Shown: piece after piece, positions 12,901-24,840 of the stretch
Position numbering within the stretch: position 1 is the first letter of the stretch
Layout of the letters: the number at the start of each line of letters is the position of its first letter
Source of the DNA: Onchocerca lupi
Lineage: Eukaryota; Nematoda; Chromadorea; Rhabditida; Onchocercidae
DNA: 64,000 nt
Direction: 5' to 3'
Assembly: GCA_028564675.1 (NCBI GenBank)
Contig: JAOVVO010000125.1
Location: forward strand, 62,001-126,000
Program-made: the position numbers and the translations under genes
The notes under the pieces: model-generated
What the model saw: the letters and a program-made list of their open reading frames with translations, nothing else
Databases searched by the model: none
What the model was told of the DNA's origin: nothing

Positions 12901-15235
12901 TCTTTGGCGTTATGATCAAAATAAAGTTCGTTTTGCTTGGTTGAATGAACGCTGGTCAATAAAAGAGAACATTAATGAAGATGATCTTCATTTGGAACTG
13001 GATGCGTACATAAAAGGAGTTAGAAAATTAGATTTTCAAGCAACTATCAAACCACTGGTATATGTTTTTTCGTTTTCGTTTTTTTCGACTAATCAGAAAG
13101 CTCAATTAAGCAGTATTTAAATGCATCAATTTACTATGATTCATTATGATACTTTTGGAGCAAAATTTTCCTAGTTATGAGGTTTTTCGCTTGCATCATG
13201 GAATCTATTTGAAATGAACCTTCTTTTTTCTCGAAATCTATTGAAGCACAGCTAAATTTGACAAGAAAACTTCTTTTGTTGCAGGTGGATGAATATCAGC
13301 CGTCATGGTTTACTCGCATTTCTCGTGCTGTCGTACGATTGTTTGAAGTTATGTGGTTTAGTCTGACTAAGGAAGAAACTTTACCGTTGTTAAGTGCTAT
13401 AGGAACATTACTGATTATTTTTGTTATCGGTTATGGATTGAGTTATGCAAATGCACTGGAAGGAAAATCTCGCAGTTATGTGCCACAGGTTTATTAATCA
13501 TCCTTAATTCGATCAGAATGTGAAGTTCTTAAAAATATGACAACCATTTAACTTTCTGAAGGCGATGAAAATTTAAGGAAAGATCATTTATTTTCTCTGC
13601 AATTTGTTTACTAAAATTTCCTTGAGCAAAACTGGTCAGCTATGTCTCAGATTTTAGAATGTAAAAAAAGGCAATAAACAAACTGTTGATGATGATAAAT
13701 GGCATCCCGAAGATCCACGTGTCGAGCCTGGAATTAACAATGACCAGTCACGAATGCTCAGAAAACAGCAGAGGTAAATTAATATTTTTCGATTTTGTCA
13801 TCATCAAGAGTAAAATGGTTGCGTAGGATTCACTCATGACTTTTGGAATGGTATTTCCGCTTGTTCTTAGTGAAACCATCAGTCGAATTCGATTTTCCAT
13901 CATCATATTTATAATTCTTCAAGATTAGTCGAGGAAATTCAAAAAACTTTTCCAGAATAATGCGTGAAATGGAACCAATGATACATGAATTGAGAGCAGA
14001 AACATATTTTGGATTGATCAGATTGTTGAAGCCTGGTTGTCGATCAATCGTAGTTCTTGTTGATGAACAATCGAAGAATATTTTGCTACCGCAGTTTGCC
14101 AAGCATGTTTGGCCGTTTAGAAAGTAAAGCTAAATTTAAAATAATCCTTTAAAATTTTTTTTGATTTAGGGTGATTTTTATAGGATGTTGTCTTTCTCTG
14201 AGACTCTGAACCACACAAGTAAAGCATGGCTATACATGATTTATGCGATATTTGTATATTGCTCATTTATTTTAATTTTTGAGAAGTTCAAATAATGTAA
14301 TGAAATTAATGATGAAATAGCATGATGTAACTTTTTAGCAACAAAACATTCTCATTTGGCTATTTAATGGTGGAGAAAAATCTTTCTTGGTTTCGTAAAC
14401 TCTTAGAGCATACATTACCTGTTGAAAATGGACAAACAGGTGATTACTTAAAACTTTCTTTTGATTTATTTTCTTTAGATTATTTCGTTTTTTTTATGAT
14501 GTAGTTTTTAAATTGACTTCTTTGCAATTGAAAATTTTTATGGTTTAAATATCACCATTTATAAGAAAATCTATAATCACTGTACAGTTTCGTGTCATAT
14601 ACTTTTATTGACGCTATACGATTTTCTTCCTTTCCTGAAGAAATGGAATTATAAGAAAAGCCTGGGATTGCGGAATTGCAAATTTGAAGCAAGAATCATG
14701 CAATAGTATAATTTTTTGATCTCTCGAGTCGGATTATTAAATATTTTTTTAGGTGGATCATCAATGTATGAACGTTTGAAAAACATAAATCCTCGTAAAA
14801 CATTGGGAACTGTACTTGTGCTTTGTGGCTGGAAATTATATTTTAACATGTACCATCCAATGCACACATCACCTGGGAAAAAACATTTCCTGGGTTTCGA
14901 TGATGATGGTGAAGATTGTAGCAGCGAAGATTCCGATGTTGAAAAGGCATCTGGAGAAGAGGTTAAAATAAAGCTGATACTTTGATACAAAATATTTTAT
15001 TTATAAGTTCAAATATTTTTCACTTTAAATGTTTTGGTGTTTTGAGATTATCTATTTTCTCAGAAAGTATGGAACTGAATTATTAATTAATTAATTATAG
15101 ATCCAGACTTTGCGTAAAGGACAACATTTAAAATTGGAAGACGTGCTGAATGGTCTTCCGAATTGGTTGGATCGTTTGGTGGAAGGTTCTATCAGACGAT
15201 ATTATGTACCCGAGTGGCCTAACAATCTGCGATAA
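9596..15235 (+). CDS. DNAJC16: DNAJC16/ERdj8-type ER J-protein (16 exons)
   Basis: Membrane-anchored ER co-chaperone: a lumenal J domain stimulates Hsp70 (BiP), and the family is linked to autophagosome size. Exons 9596-9777, 10030-10096, 10223-10327, 10722-10917, 11207-11335, 11411-11532, 11783-11980, 12113-12214, 12384-12641, 12878-13057, 13285-13488, 13658-13773, 13956-14123, 14339-14439, 14753-14961 and 15101-15235 give 823 residues (human about 780). An acceptor (TTATAG) lies about 30 bases upstream. Residues about 12-25 are a hydrophobic signal; the J domain (37-105) keeps HPD at 62-64. A thioredoxin-like domain has Cys163-x2-Cys166 (YCQLC) and a cis-Pro-like RLPS. One membrane span lies at about 546-567, followed by a long cytosolic part with an acidic Asp/Glu/Ser stretch. 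Exon 2 has a weak donor (GTCCTA). Confidence 0.93.
9932..9975. repeat. (AT)22 microsatellite
   Basis: 44 bases of uninterrupted AT in intron 1 of the DNAJC16 gene, likely length-variable between individuals. Confidence 0.95.
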
Positions 15236-16528
15236 TTTTAATGTTTACATCATTCAAATGTTAATATCATTCATTTTGATATATTTACATCATTTAAATG
15301 GCATAGTTTATGTAGGAGGTGAATTAAGTTTTCTATCTAGTAGGATTTTCACTAGGATTCAACGAATTTTCGAGTTTTTGAAAAAAAATTTTTTTTTTTT
15401 TTTTTGAGTTTTAAAGTCATTTTTAATGTAGAAATACATTGATTATTATTATTTCGGCTTTTTTCATGTTTCATTGTGCCAATTTATGTGAAGATTGAGC
15501 AATTTGAACCAATTAAAAAACTGAACAAAATTTCATTCGCTTTAATATATTAAATTGTTAATATCGATATAAAGTGCTCTCTTTAATTAATAAAAGTAAT
15601 CATTATATGTAGTTTTTTAATTTATTTGAATCTTCACTGATTAATTGTTTCCTATGTGTCACTCCATTGAAGCACTAATTTCCAAGTTCTTGAAACTTTA
15701 CAGAATCTCATTTGCTTAAAAAATTTAGGTGCTTTTCAAATATTCTTGTATTTACTTAGTCCATTGTGCCAGCTATTTCAGTAGAGCTTTTGCATTTTTT
15801 ATGTTTCGTGATTTTTTCATTATGATTTTGCTTGAATATAATTTTTTCAAGTAAATATTTTATTTCCTTTTTATTTTATTTTTTTACTGATGCATTATTT
15901 CTTGTTTATCACTTCATCCAGTGAAGCATACCAATGAATTTGTTGTATGCATAATTATGACAGTGTTACCATATGATTCGTCAGCTTTTCAATACTGTTG
16001 TATGTGTTCAAATTCTTTAATGTTCTTGAAGTATTTCGTTTGCTATTCATACACATCTTTTAGGACAGAATTTTCGTTCCCTAGAATTTAATAATTCTTT
16101 TTTCCTTCCGGATTTTTTCTACAATTGTTTTATAGTTTTTTGATCCAGTAAACATTGCTATAAGGGTTGTTAATTAATGCTCAAGGGTATGCTTTTTTCG
16201 TATGTTTTTCTCTGTGATCATTAGTCGAATCAGTTTCAAAATCAGAATATACATTTCATAAAAATATTTGAAATATCTTTTTTACACCCTAATAGTAGTT
16301 GAAGGAACAAATGGATTTATGAAGTAATTTAAACCTCATTTATGCTTGCTATTTCAAGGAATGTTTCTCGTTTACTATATGATAAATTTCAAAATTAATT
16401 TGCTACCTATGATTTATTAAATATTGTTATTTGGTCAACATTATTCCAACACTTCTGTAATGCTTTCGTTAAATTTTCAAATATTAAAGTATCGATCGAT
16501 CGGCATATATTCTAGAGCAGTGTGAGAA
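15236..16528. other. Intergenic region between the two J-protein genes
   Basis: About 1.3 kb, AT-rich, without a supported exon. It begins with the DNAJC16 3' UTR (AATAAA at 15589-15594) and ends directly before the DNAJC21 start. The same-strand spacing is too wide for a typical tightly spaced nematode operon. Confidence 0.5.
15589..15594 (+). terminator. Candidate polyadenylation signal, DNAJC16
   Basis: AATAAA about 350 bases after the stop codon. In DNA this AT-rich the hexamer is common, so the call is tentative. Confidence 0.35.
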
Positions 16529-19500
16529 ATGCGATGTCACTATGATGTGTTAGAGATTGAATGTGCTGCAGATGATGATACGATTAAAAAGGCCTATCGA
16601 AAATTAGCTCTCAAATGGCATCCTGATAAAAATCCAACTAATGTGGAAGAATGTACTAGGTAAAATTCTAGACGTTTCATTGTTACACAATTGAAGAATC
16701 ATTGATAGACAGTGTCCACTGATAAGAATTATTTTCAAAAATTTAAGAAGAGATGTTTAGATCTCGAGAATATTTCTTTTTAATTTATGCGGAAAAATTT
16801 TCTTAGGTATTTTACGCTAATACAGCAAGCATATGATGTTTTGAGTGATCCACATGAGAAAGCTTGGTACGACCGACATAGAGAAAGCATTCTAAAAGGA
16901 GGTTAGTTTGGATTTTTTAATGTAAGTCCTCTGATTACAAGTTTCATTAACATTGGTGAGGGAATTAAATAATATATGATAATAGAAATTGGCTGATGTT
17001 AATTGTATGGTACTAGTTAGAATTGTGGCAGTAAAATATATCAAATATAGTAAAATTGATTTCGTATAATTAGGATACAGTTGTTAATCGATATATATAA
17101 ATTAATAAGATGGTAGCAGTTAGTGTTACAGTTATCTAGATTCTGGAAATTCTTTGCTTTATAATGCAACGCATTCGGTGGAAATACTGTAATTATATAT
17201 TATACACCAATTTCTTGATGGATAATTACAAAATGAGTTATTGAAATTCTGGATTGAATCAAATTTCAGTTCACTCAAAATATTCCAATATGTAATTGAA
17301 AATTTATATCTTGAATGAACATTTGTTATTTAGGAATTGACGAGCATTATGAAGATAACAGTCTTAATTTATTTCCTTATTTTACATCAACGTGTTATTC
17401 CGGTTTTGACTGCAATCATAATGTAAGTTTTTCTTCTGAAAGCAAATTATGCATTGATTTTATAGTATTTATCAATTATACATTTTATGACAAGTAAATA
17501 TAAGATTGAAACAGTAAGAACAAAAGGATATTGTAAAATTTGCTTTTTTTTTATGTTTTTATCCCCCAGAAACATTCCAGAAATTCTTGAAATTTTTTGA
17601 TAGTGAATTAAATTTTAATGAAATTTCCCTTGAACAAAGTTTAATGTAGAATAAAGAAAATATAATAAATAAAGTGTATCTGATTTCGACGGAAAATATT
17701 TCAGAATTTTTATGCTGTATATAGACAAGTCTTCGACACCTTAGCATCCGAAGATTATGAATTCCTAGATGGTAAATATCAGGCATATCCAAGCTTCGGT
17801 GATCAGAACAGCACCTATGACGATGTATGACCAGATTTTGATTTATATTTTATAATTGTAGATTTAATTTACAGAGTTATTCGTTTATCAATGTTAGTAG
17901 ACTCGTAGAGTCAGGAATGAATCCGAAATACATAGGAATATTTATTTCTCTTTGTTGTTCTATCAAACGATTTTAGAATCCATTTTTTATAGAAATCTAT
18001 TATTGTATAGATAGTTGGTCCGTTTTATGCATTCTGGGGAAGTTTCTCCACCGTCCGATCATTTGCATGGGTAGACAAATTTGACATACGTGATGCTACA
18101 AATCGTCGTGTTGTTAGAGCAATGGAGAAAGAAAACAAGAAATTGAGAGAAGCGAGCAAACGTGAAAGGAACGAAGAAATTCGGGTTATCTCAATGTGTT
18201 TTTGAACATTTAGTGATCTTTTGGAAATTTAAAGTAGTTTAAAATGCTGAGACTAGTTCACATTTCATTAGGTTTGCGATGTTGTAGATTATATATTTTG
18301 GACTTTGGCAGTTATCGTTTCCATCATAAGAATGGTAGAGCACATTTTTTTACTTTGTGATGTAGATAAAACGTTCTTTTATTGGATCCATATCAATATA
18401 CATTTAAGGCTTTGGTTGCATTTATACGAAAACGAGATCCACGGATTCATGCACATAAAAAAGAGCTGGAGAAGAGGCGACTGGAGCAAGAAAAAAGGAC
18501 AGAGGAAAATAGGAAACTGAAGATTTTGGAACAGTTAAGGTGATTTTATGAATTCCGTTAAAAATTATCAAATTCTTCAGTAATATTTAACGTGAAAAAA
18601 ATATTGACATTCAAAACACCTTAATAATACTTATATATTTGTTTTATTTTCAAGTCAAGCTGATGAATACAAGGAATCGGAAGAAGTACGAAAGTCGCAG
18701 CTGGAGAATTTACGTGAAATTGAAGAAGCTTTGGATGCCGAATTTGGAGACAATAATGACAGAAGTGAAGTAGAATTTCAGGAAGAGCTGAACTTTTATT
18801 GTCTCTTTTGTGAAAAAGCATTCAAAACTGAGTAAGCGAAGTTGATAACAAATTTTTAGAGATAAGTTTGCATAGTTCTTTATGATAATTTATGTAATTC
18901 ATTATAGAAAGGCAATGAACAACCACAAGAGATCGAAAAAGCACAAAGATACAGTTGCTTTGTTAAAAAAACACATAGAGGTATCCAGGTTTCCTATTGA
19001 ATTGCTTTCATTTCTAATATAATCTTGTATATTTTCAAGTATTTTGAATTTTTGGAATGAAGTTTATTATCTTCAAAATTAAAATCCAGGTTATACGAGG
19101 TGTCTTTAGATAAGATGAAATCTCATATTCATCAAAGTTTAAATACTTTACTTTGAAGGAGGATGATGACTGTTTATTAATGACTGATGAAAAAGATATT
19201 GAAGATGAGAAATTCGAGATAGGTAGAAAGAAATCAAAAAAGCAAAAACGAAGGGAGCGAAAAAAAGATGGATATGATTCGGATAAAGCTGATAAGAATG
19301 AGTAAGAATAAAGAACCTTTTTTCTTTTCTACTAATTCTTTCCTACTCTGCAATGATTTTTAATGGTATTTCTTTTTTATTCTGCTGCTTTTTACTTCCA
19401 GTTTTCATTTAACTTTAAATTAGTATTATTACAGAGACGAGTTAACTTTTAAACAGTATTATTTCAGGAGCGAACCAGGCACATCGGAAAATGAAGCGAA

Positions 19501-20251
19501 TGAAACGTTCTTTAAAAATGATACTGAATGTAATGGCGAGGGATGTGATGTAAACATTAAAGAAGCAAATATATTTTTGAAAATGTCCAATGAAGTTTCA
19601 GAAACATCACGATCTAGGAATAAAGGTTTTCGCGTTATAGATTTTTGCATTTTATTTTTTGTGAAGTGATATATTTGACTTAGCACCTAAATGATTCTTT
19701 GTTAAAAGTATTGTTAGGAGTATAAGGTTGTTCGTCCCTTATTTTCCTTGTTTTTTTTTTCTATTTAATCGTCCATTACTTACTTTGCAATACTTACTTT
19801 TCCGTAATTTAAAGCTGATAATCAGTACACTCTGTTGGCAAATAAATTAAGCAATATGATATGACGACGAATGGCATTTTTTCGGAAATTCATATCTTCA
19901 ATGGATAAGGCGAAGCACTAAGTGACTTTGAACAATACTGACAGAATTTTCGATTTCAAATTTTTGATCAAAATTAGAAATTAAAGACAATATTTTTATA
20001 CAATGACCATTTAGAGAATAATAATAAAAACTATTTCAGCTCAGAAATGTAAAAAAGAAGCAGAAACTGCCAAAAGTAATGCGACGGGAAATACAGGTCC
20101 AAAAAATGGTACATGTGATTGTTGTGGTGAATTTTTCGAATCTCGAACAAAGTTATTTGCCCATTTGAGGGAATCCGGGCATGAAACCAAAAAAATAATT
20201 CCTGTTCCGGCTTCAACAAAAGTTAAGATTAACAGAATTAGGAAAAAATGA
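16529..20251 (+). CDS. DNAJC21: DNAJC21-type J-protein with two C2H2 fingers (11 exons)
   Basis: Co-chaperone of cytosolic/nuclear Hsp70 acting in late 60S ribosomal-subunit maturation (yeast Jjj1 family). Exons 16529-16659, 16807-16901, 17334-17422, 17705-17824, 18011-18184, 18409-18539, 18655-18831, 18908-18980, 19159-19301, 19468-19625 and 20040-20251 join to 500 residues (human 530-580). The J domain is N-terminal (1-75, HPD at 31-33). Next comes the family block FDTLASEDYEF and an AFW..F...FAW segment, then a charged Lys/Arg/Glu helical region. Finger 1 is CLFC (296-299) with its His pair in exon 8. Finger 2 is CDCC (456-459) with His472 and His478. The C-terminus is basic. C. elegans dnj-17 should be the counterpart. 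All family parts are present; exon 9 uses a non-T-rich acceptor (TTTGAAG). Confidence 0.93.
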
Positions 20252-21235
20252 AGCTTGAAAACCATTTTCTTCTTTATCTTTGGAATTTTTGCCTGTATTA
20301 AATCGTTAAAATAAAATTTTACTTTTTCGAAATTGTCTTGAATATGCAATATATTGTGCTATAAACTTTAGCTATTTTTAATCTGCAGAGATTAATTTTT
20401 CATACTGCAGTTCCAAAGATTAAATTCACAAGAACTGAAGATAAAATGAAATAAGGTATTTTGGATATGATTATGCATACGTAGCCTTAAATGTGCGCAA
20501 TGTCATAATATGATATTTTTCTTGCTTGTTACTCACGTTTCAAAATTGGTGTGAATTTTAGATTATTACTTGAGGCATTTCAAAGATTTTATAATCCAAA
20601 TAAAGAAAATAGCATATTTCATAGATGAGGGCTAAACAATTCACTTTATTGAGTTTGAATCACTTGTTAAATTATCTTTTCAAAATCAAGAACTTTTGTC
20701 TCTTTTTATATCTTTTAAAATCCTAATTTTTACAGAGTAAATCTTCCTAGACATTTATGTTATGTTTTTGGAAATCTGGTTGTACAGAGGTTGAAAATCT
20801 TTCTACGTTCTGTAACTAATTCTATGGCTAAAAGAAAGTTGGAAAGATATATATTGAGGAAGGAAGTTGGAAAGATATATAAATTTTTTTACGATATATA
20901 TTTCTGTGAATCGGATTTACAATACTGTTTATAACAAGACTTCTTTGGATTGTTGACGATTCATGAAGACATTGTTTGGTAATTTGAAGTAATAAATTGA
21001 ATTCATAATGATTTAGTTATATAATATACTGGGTATTTGAAAAGGCTGGTTAATGATTGGAAAAAAGTCTATATGTAAAATAATACGAAAGAGTTAAACT
21101 TACAGTCAACTTATCATGCTAACAATCATACTTTTAATTTTTGAATTTGAAATATTTCTTCTTCAAATCCCATGGATTCATCTCGAAGTTCACTTATATG
21201 GAGAAGCAATAATTTTGCATTTATTTATTTTTTCT
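20252..21235. other. Tail-to-tail intergenic region
   Basis: About 1 kb separates the stop codons of DNAJC21 (+) and the K+ channel (-), so it should hold both 3' UTRs. A 16-base repeat (GTTGGAAAGATATATA) occurs twice near 20838-20880. No gene seen. Confidence 0.5.
20310..20315 (+). terminator. Candidate polyadenylation signal, DNAJC21
   Basis: AATAAA 59 bases after the stop codon, a normal distance for a short nematode 3' UTR. Confidence 0.5.
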
Positions 21236-24200
21236 TTAAATTTCAAATTTTACAATATCACTGTTCCGCCTATTTAATTCACCTAAATCAATCGAGTGAT
21301 TCCTATCAATCGCTCGATGTTTCCTGATGAATTTTTCATTGCGTGTCATGCCATCTTCTGCTTTTTCAACCGACCTGATAATATTGATAATCATGATTAT
21401 GCTTCTAAGGAAAAAGTTATAAAAGAGGAAAAGGGCTTTAAATAGACTGAAAAGATTAGAACTTACCCAGCTGCCAGATCATCATAAAATCTTCGTTCAT
21501 CAATAATCTGCAAATTTTCCCAAATTTTTTTTTCAGAAGAAAATTATCATTTGAAAGAATTTTTCAATTGAAATAAACATGAAAATGCTAGGAAGAAGTG
21601 ATACCTGCAAGGAAAAGCCAATACGCCTTTTCACTGGAGAGCAATTTTTAAATATAATCGATGATCGCCTCGATAATAATTGATTTTCTTCAATAGCTAT
21701 TGTTATCAGATTATCGAGATCTTTCAGCACAGTCTTCAATTGTCGAGGTGTTGCCTATAAATTGGCCATATTAATTGTAGTTTTGAATAGAATGAAATGA
21801 AATCCTTGAAATTGCTTATTTTACAGCATTCAATAATGAGTAAGAGAAAAGACAAAGAATTATTCATCAATCATTACACTAATGACTAATTCTTCTAAAA
21901 CTTTTAGAAAGTAATTTTTTCCAAGATTAATAATTGCAATAATTAATTAATAATTGCGAATTGCGTTAATTATTTTTTCATTTAATTCTTACATTATTCG
22001 AAATGATATCATACTCAGATCTAATTGGATGTTAAGAAACATTCATTCCTTGGGCTTACATTTAGTTCAGTGGCAACGATTTCAATTAGTTTCGATATTT
22101 TCATACTTTTACCACCAAACCAAACGTGTACATCACAAGCTCGTCGTAATTTTCGTCCCAAGTAGTGAATCTAAAATTCGAAATTTCATTCAAATTTTTT
22201 AGAATCTTTAGTAAAGGCTCTTCAATTTTTACTACGATATATATCGAAATAGCTAAGTGTTTTAATTTCAAAAAAAAATTATTGATTTTTGTGATGCATT
22301 ATTTGCTTTTTTTTTTTTTTAGTTTTTATTTTTGTTAACATGTCATAATCGTTGTTATCATTCCGATTACGATTATTATAACAATATTGATATTTTTACT
22401 GAACTAATGAGTTTAGTTGCAAAAAAGATATTAAGAGTGAGTTAATAATTAATTGAAGTGATTAATTGGCTTCTTTGATACTTATTTGATTTTTCCTCAA
22501 TTTGTGCACAAATTTTATCAGTAAAAAAATGAGCAAGATATGAAAATGATAAGCGTACCGTTCTCAAATAGCCACTTACGATAGAAAATGTTGTTGTCAT
22601 CAAAATCATACCCCATACCAAATAACAAACCATTGCAATTAGACGGATCGGATCATTGACATTCGGAAATTTATCACCAAATCCAACGGTAGCAAAACTG
22701 ATAATGCTAAAAATTTCCAATAATAATATTTTGGACAAACAAATTGCTGACGATAATCAGAATAAGTGTAACATAAAATGATAAATCGACAAATGCAATA
22801 TTTAAATTATAAATGAAATACTGGAATTGTAAATACAATATCTAAATTATAAATTGCAATTATTCAATTAGTTATTCACCTGAAATATATGTCGTCTATC
22901 GAGAAACCTTTTCCCTTCTGATAGAACAATATTGAGCCAAAAGCGAATGTTATTAGAAATAATACAATAATCGTTGGCAATGGCATTTTTGCATTTTCAC
23001 ATGGTCGCCAACGCATTTCCTAAACAAAATCCAAATCGCCATTTACATAATTGTCAGAAGTTACTTAAGTATAAATATTAATTAATCGTTTATTCTGTAT
23101 TTAAGTACAAAATTAAATTTACTTCTTTATTGCCAAACTTAATTTCAATACTAGAAACTGAAAAAAATTAATGATAGCTTATAGGCAAAAAAAAGAAAGT
23201 GAAACTTTTCCAGTTCAACTTGTTTCATCTTTTTCATGTTTGTTTCAATTTTGTATTCTCGAGATTAACGATGAATCTAGGATTAAATGAATGAGCACTA
23301 ACTTTACCAAAACAGACTAGTAGCATCCAATAACTTTTCGTTAGATATTTCCCGAGATTTGCCAATGTTAGCAAGGTCATCGGGATGCCAAGCACTGAAA
23401 AAGCTATGCAGAATAATTGCGCCATTGGTGTTGTTGGCGTAATATTGCCATAACCTGTAATTAGTTAATTTTTACATAAATTTAGGAAGATATATTCTCA
23501 GCATAGTATGCATCAAGTCTTCAATTATCGGATTATTGATTAGTTGCATTTTACAACATCGAAATTCGAGACCGAGACTTTTATGTTATATTTGCCTATA
23601 AAATGATAAAAGTTATGAAACCTATCGTAGCAATGGTGGTGAATGAGAACAGAACAATATCTGTGAAATTTTTCTCGGCTAATTTCTCATCCAAAATGAT
23701 AAACATCACTGAGCCGAAAAAAATGTATACAATAAGCAATACGATAATAAGCATTTGAGGTACCACTACCCGTAAAACCTGAAATTAATTCAAGGTACCA
23801 ATACGCGTAAAACCTGAAATTAATTCATTTTTTGAAATCATCAAATTCTGCTAAATTTTTAAAAATTGTTAGTTTTTTTTTCTTTTAATTAATGGAAAAA
23901 TAAATTTCACTGGAATAAATTCCATAATGCATACTTGATAAGTTTTTGGTATTTGATAAACAAAATTCTATGCTAGTAAGTAATGCTAATTTTACTCTCA
24001 TCATTTTATCCCAAAAAAGATCTAAAATTTCTTAATTGATTAATGAATTAACAAAAGGATTGCATGATTTGATATTCGCATAATATTATGTTTTAAAGTG
24101 GGTCATCTGAATAATTTAATAAGCAAATTTAAAACAAAATTTACAAATAAAAATCAATGAATAAACTGATATACTCAAACGAATCATCGATTTTATGAGA

Positions 24201-24840
24201 CATCAAATTTTAAAACTAGAATTATCCGTAAATAAGTTTGAAAACTAGCTTACAACCTTTTAAGATAATTTTGATATTTGCTGCAAGTAAATCAGCTTGT
24301 TTTAGTATTAGCAATTTCATAACGTGTAATTCATAAAAAAGTTTTGCTCGTTTTGAGTTCAATGAAGTTTGAATGAAATTTCATGAAAACCTTGGAAAGT
24401 TTAATTTTTTAATTAAATTATTTCCAAGTTACACTTAATAATATGCTTTCTTTTTTTCTTCTTGTTTTGATGCACCATTTTACATCAAACATCAAAAGAA
24501 AAAAAAATTAAGAAAAATCTATGACTGAAATTGTGGTTTGAAAAATCGATGGTTGATTGATTTGATTTTTGCTTGTTTTTTTCATTTTTGTTTTTTCTAG
24601 TGTAATGTTTTGAAGTTACTTTTAATTGCAAATTTTTGAATAAAATTCGAAAAATAAATTTAAAATAGTCAAATTGATGGTAAAAAGTTGCTATTAACAA
24701 ATGAAACGAACCGTGGAACCCCAAAAATCGAAATTTTTGGACGATTCCACATGTCTTCTCTCCGTTTGAATTCGACTTGATGTTGGTTCCATGAGTAATA
24801 TAATTGCGTCCTGTTATATTGAATTTTGGAATGAAAGATT
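21236..24840 (-). CDS. Two-pore-domain K+ channel, TWK family (5' end unresolved)
   Basis: Plasma-membrane background K+ channel. Minus-strand exons 24840-24708, 23778-23622, 23454-23303, 23019-22880, 22706-22559, 22170-22060, 21754-21605, 21507-21467 and 21374-21236 join in frame to the stop. The first listed exon enters with 2 bases carried from an upstream exon. M1 is about MLIIVLLIVYIFFGSVMFII; pore 1 filter GYGN, pore 2 filter GFGD; M2-M4 are clear. The tail begins with the nematode TWK-type YLGRKLRRACDVHVWFGG. The segment before M1 is basic (KRREDMWNRPK). A candidate first exon is 25315-25272 (ATG, phase-compatible, weak donor). If it is wrong, translation could start at the internal ATG of MWNRPK. 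M1 runs into pore 1 within one exon with a loop of only about 10 residues, so the usual cap is absent. The exact twk member is not identified. Confidence 0.88.
23758..23827. repeat. 35-bp tandem duplication over a splice acceptor
   Basis: 23758-23792 and 23793-23827 match at 33 of 35 positions. On the minus strand each copy carries TTAATTTCAG followed by GTTTTACG, so the acceptor of the M1/pore-1 exon exists twice. Using the distal copy would add 35 bases and bring a TGA into frame. Confidence 0.9.
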
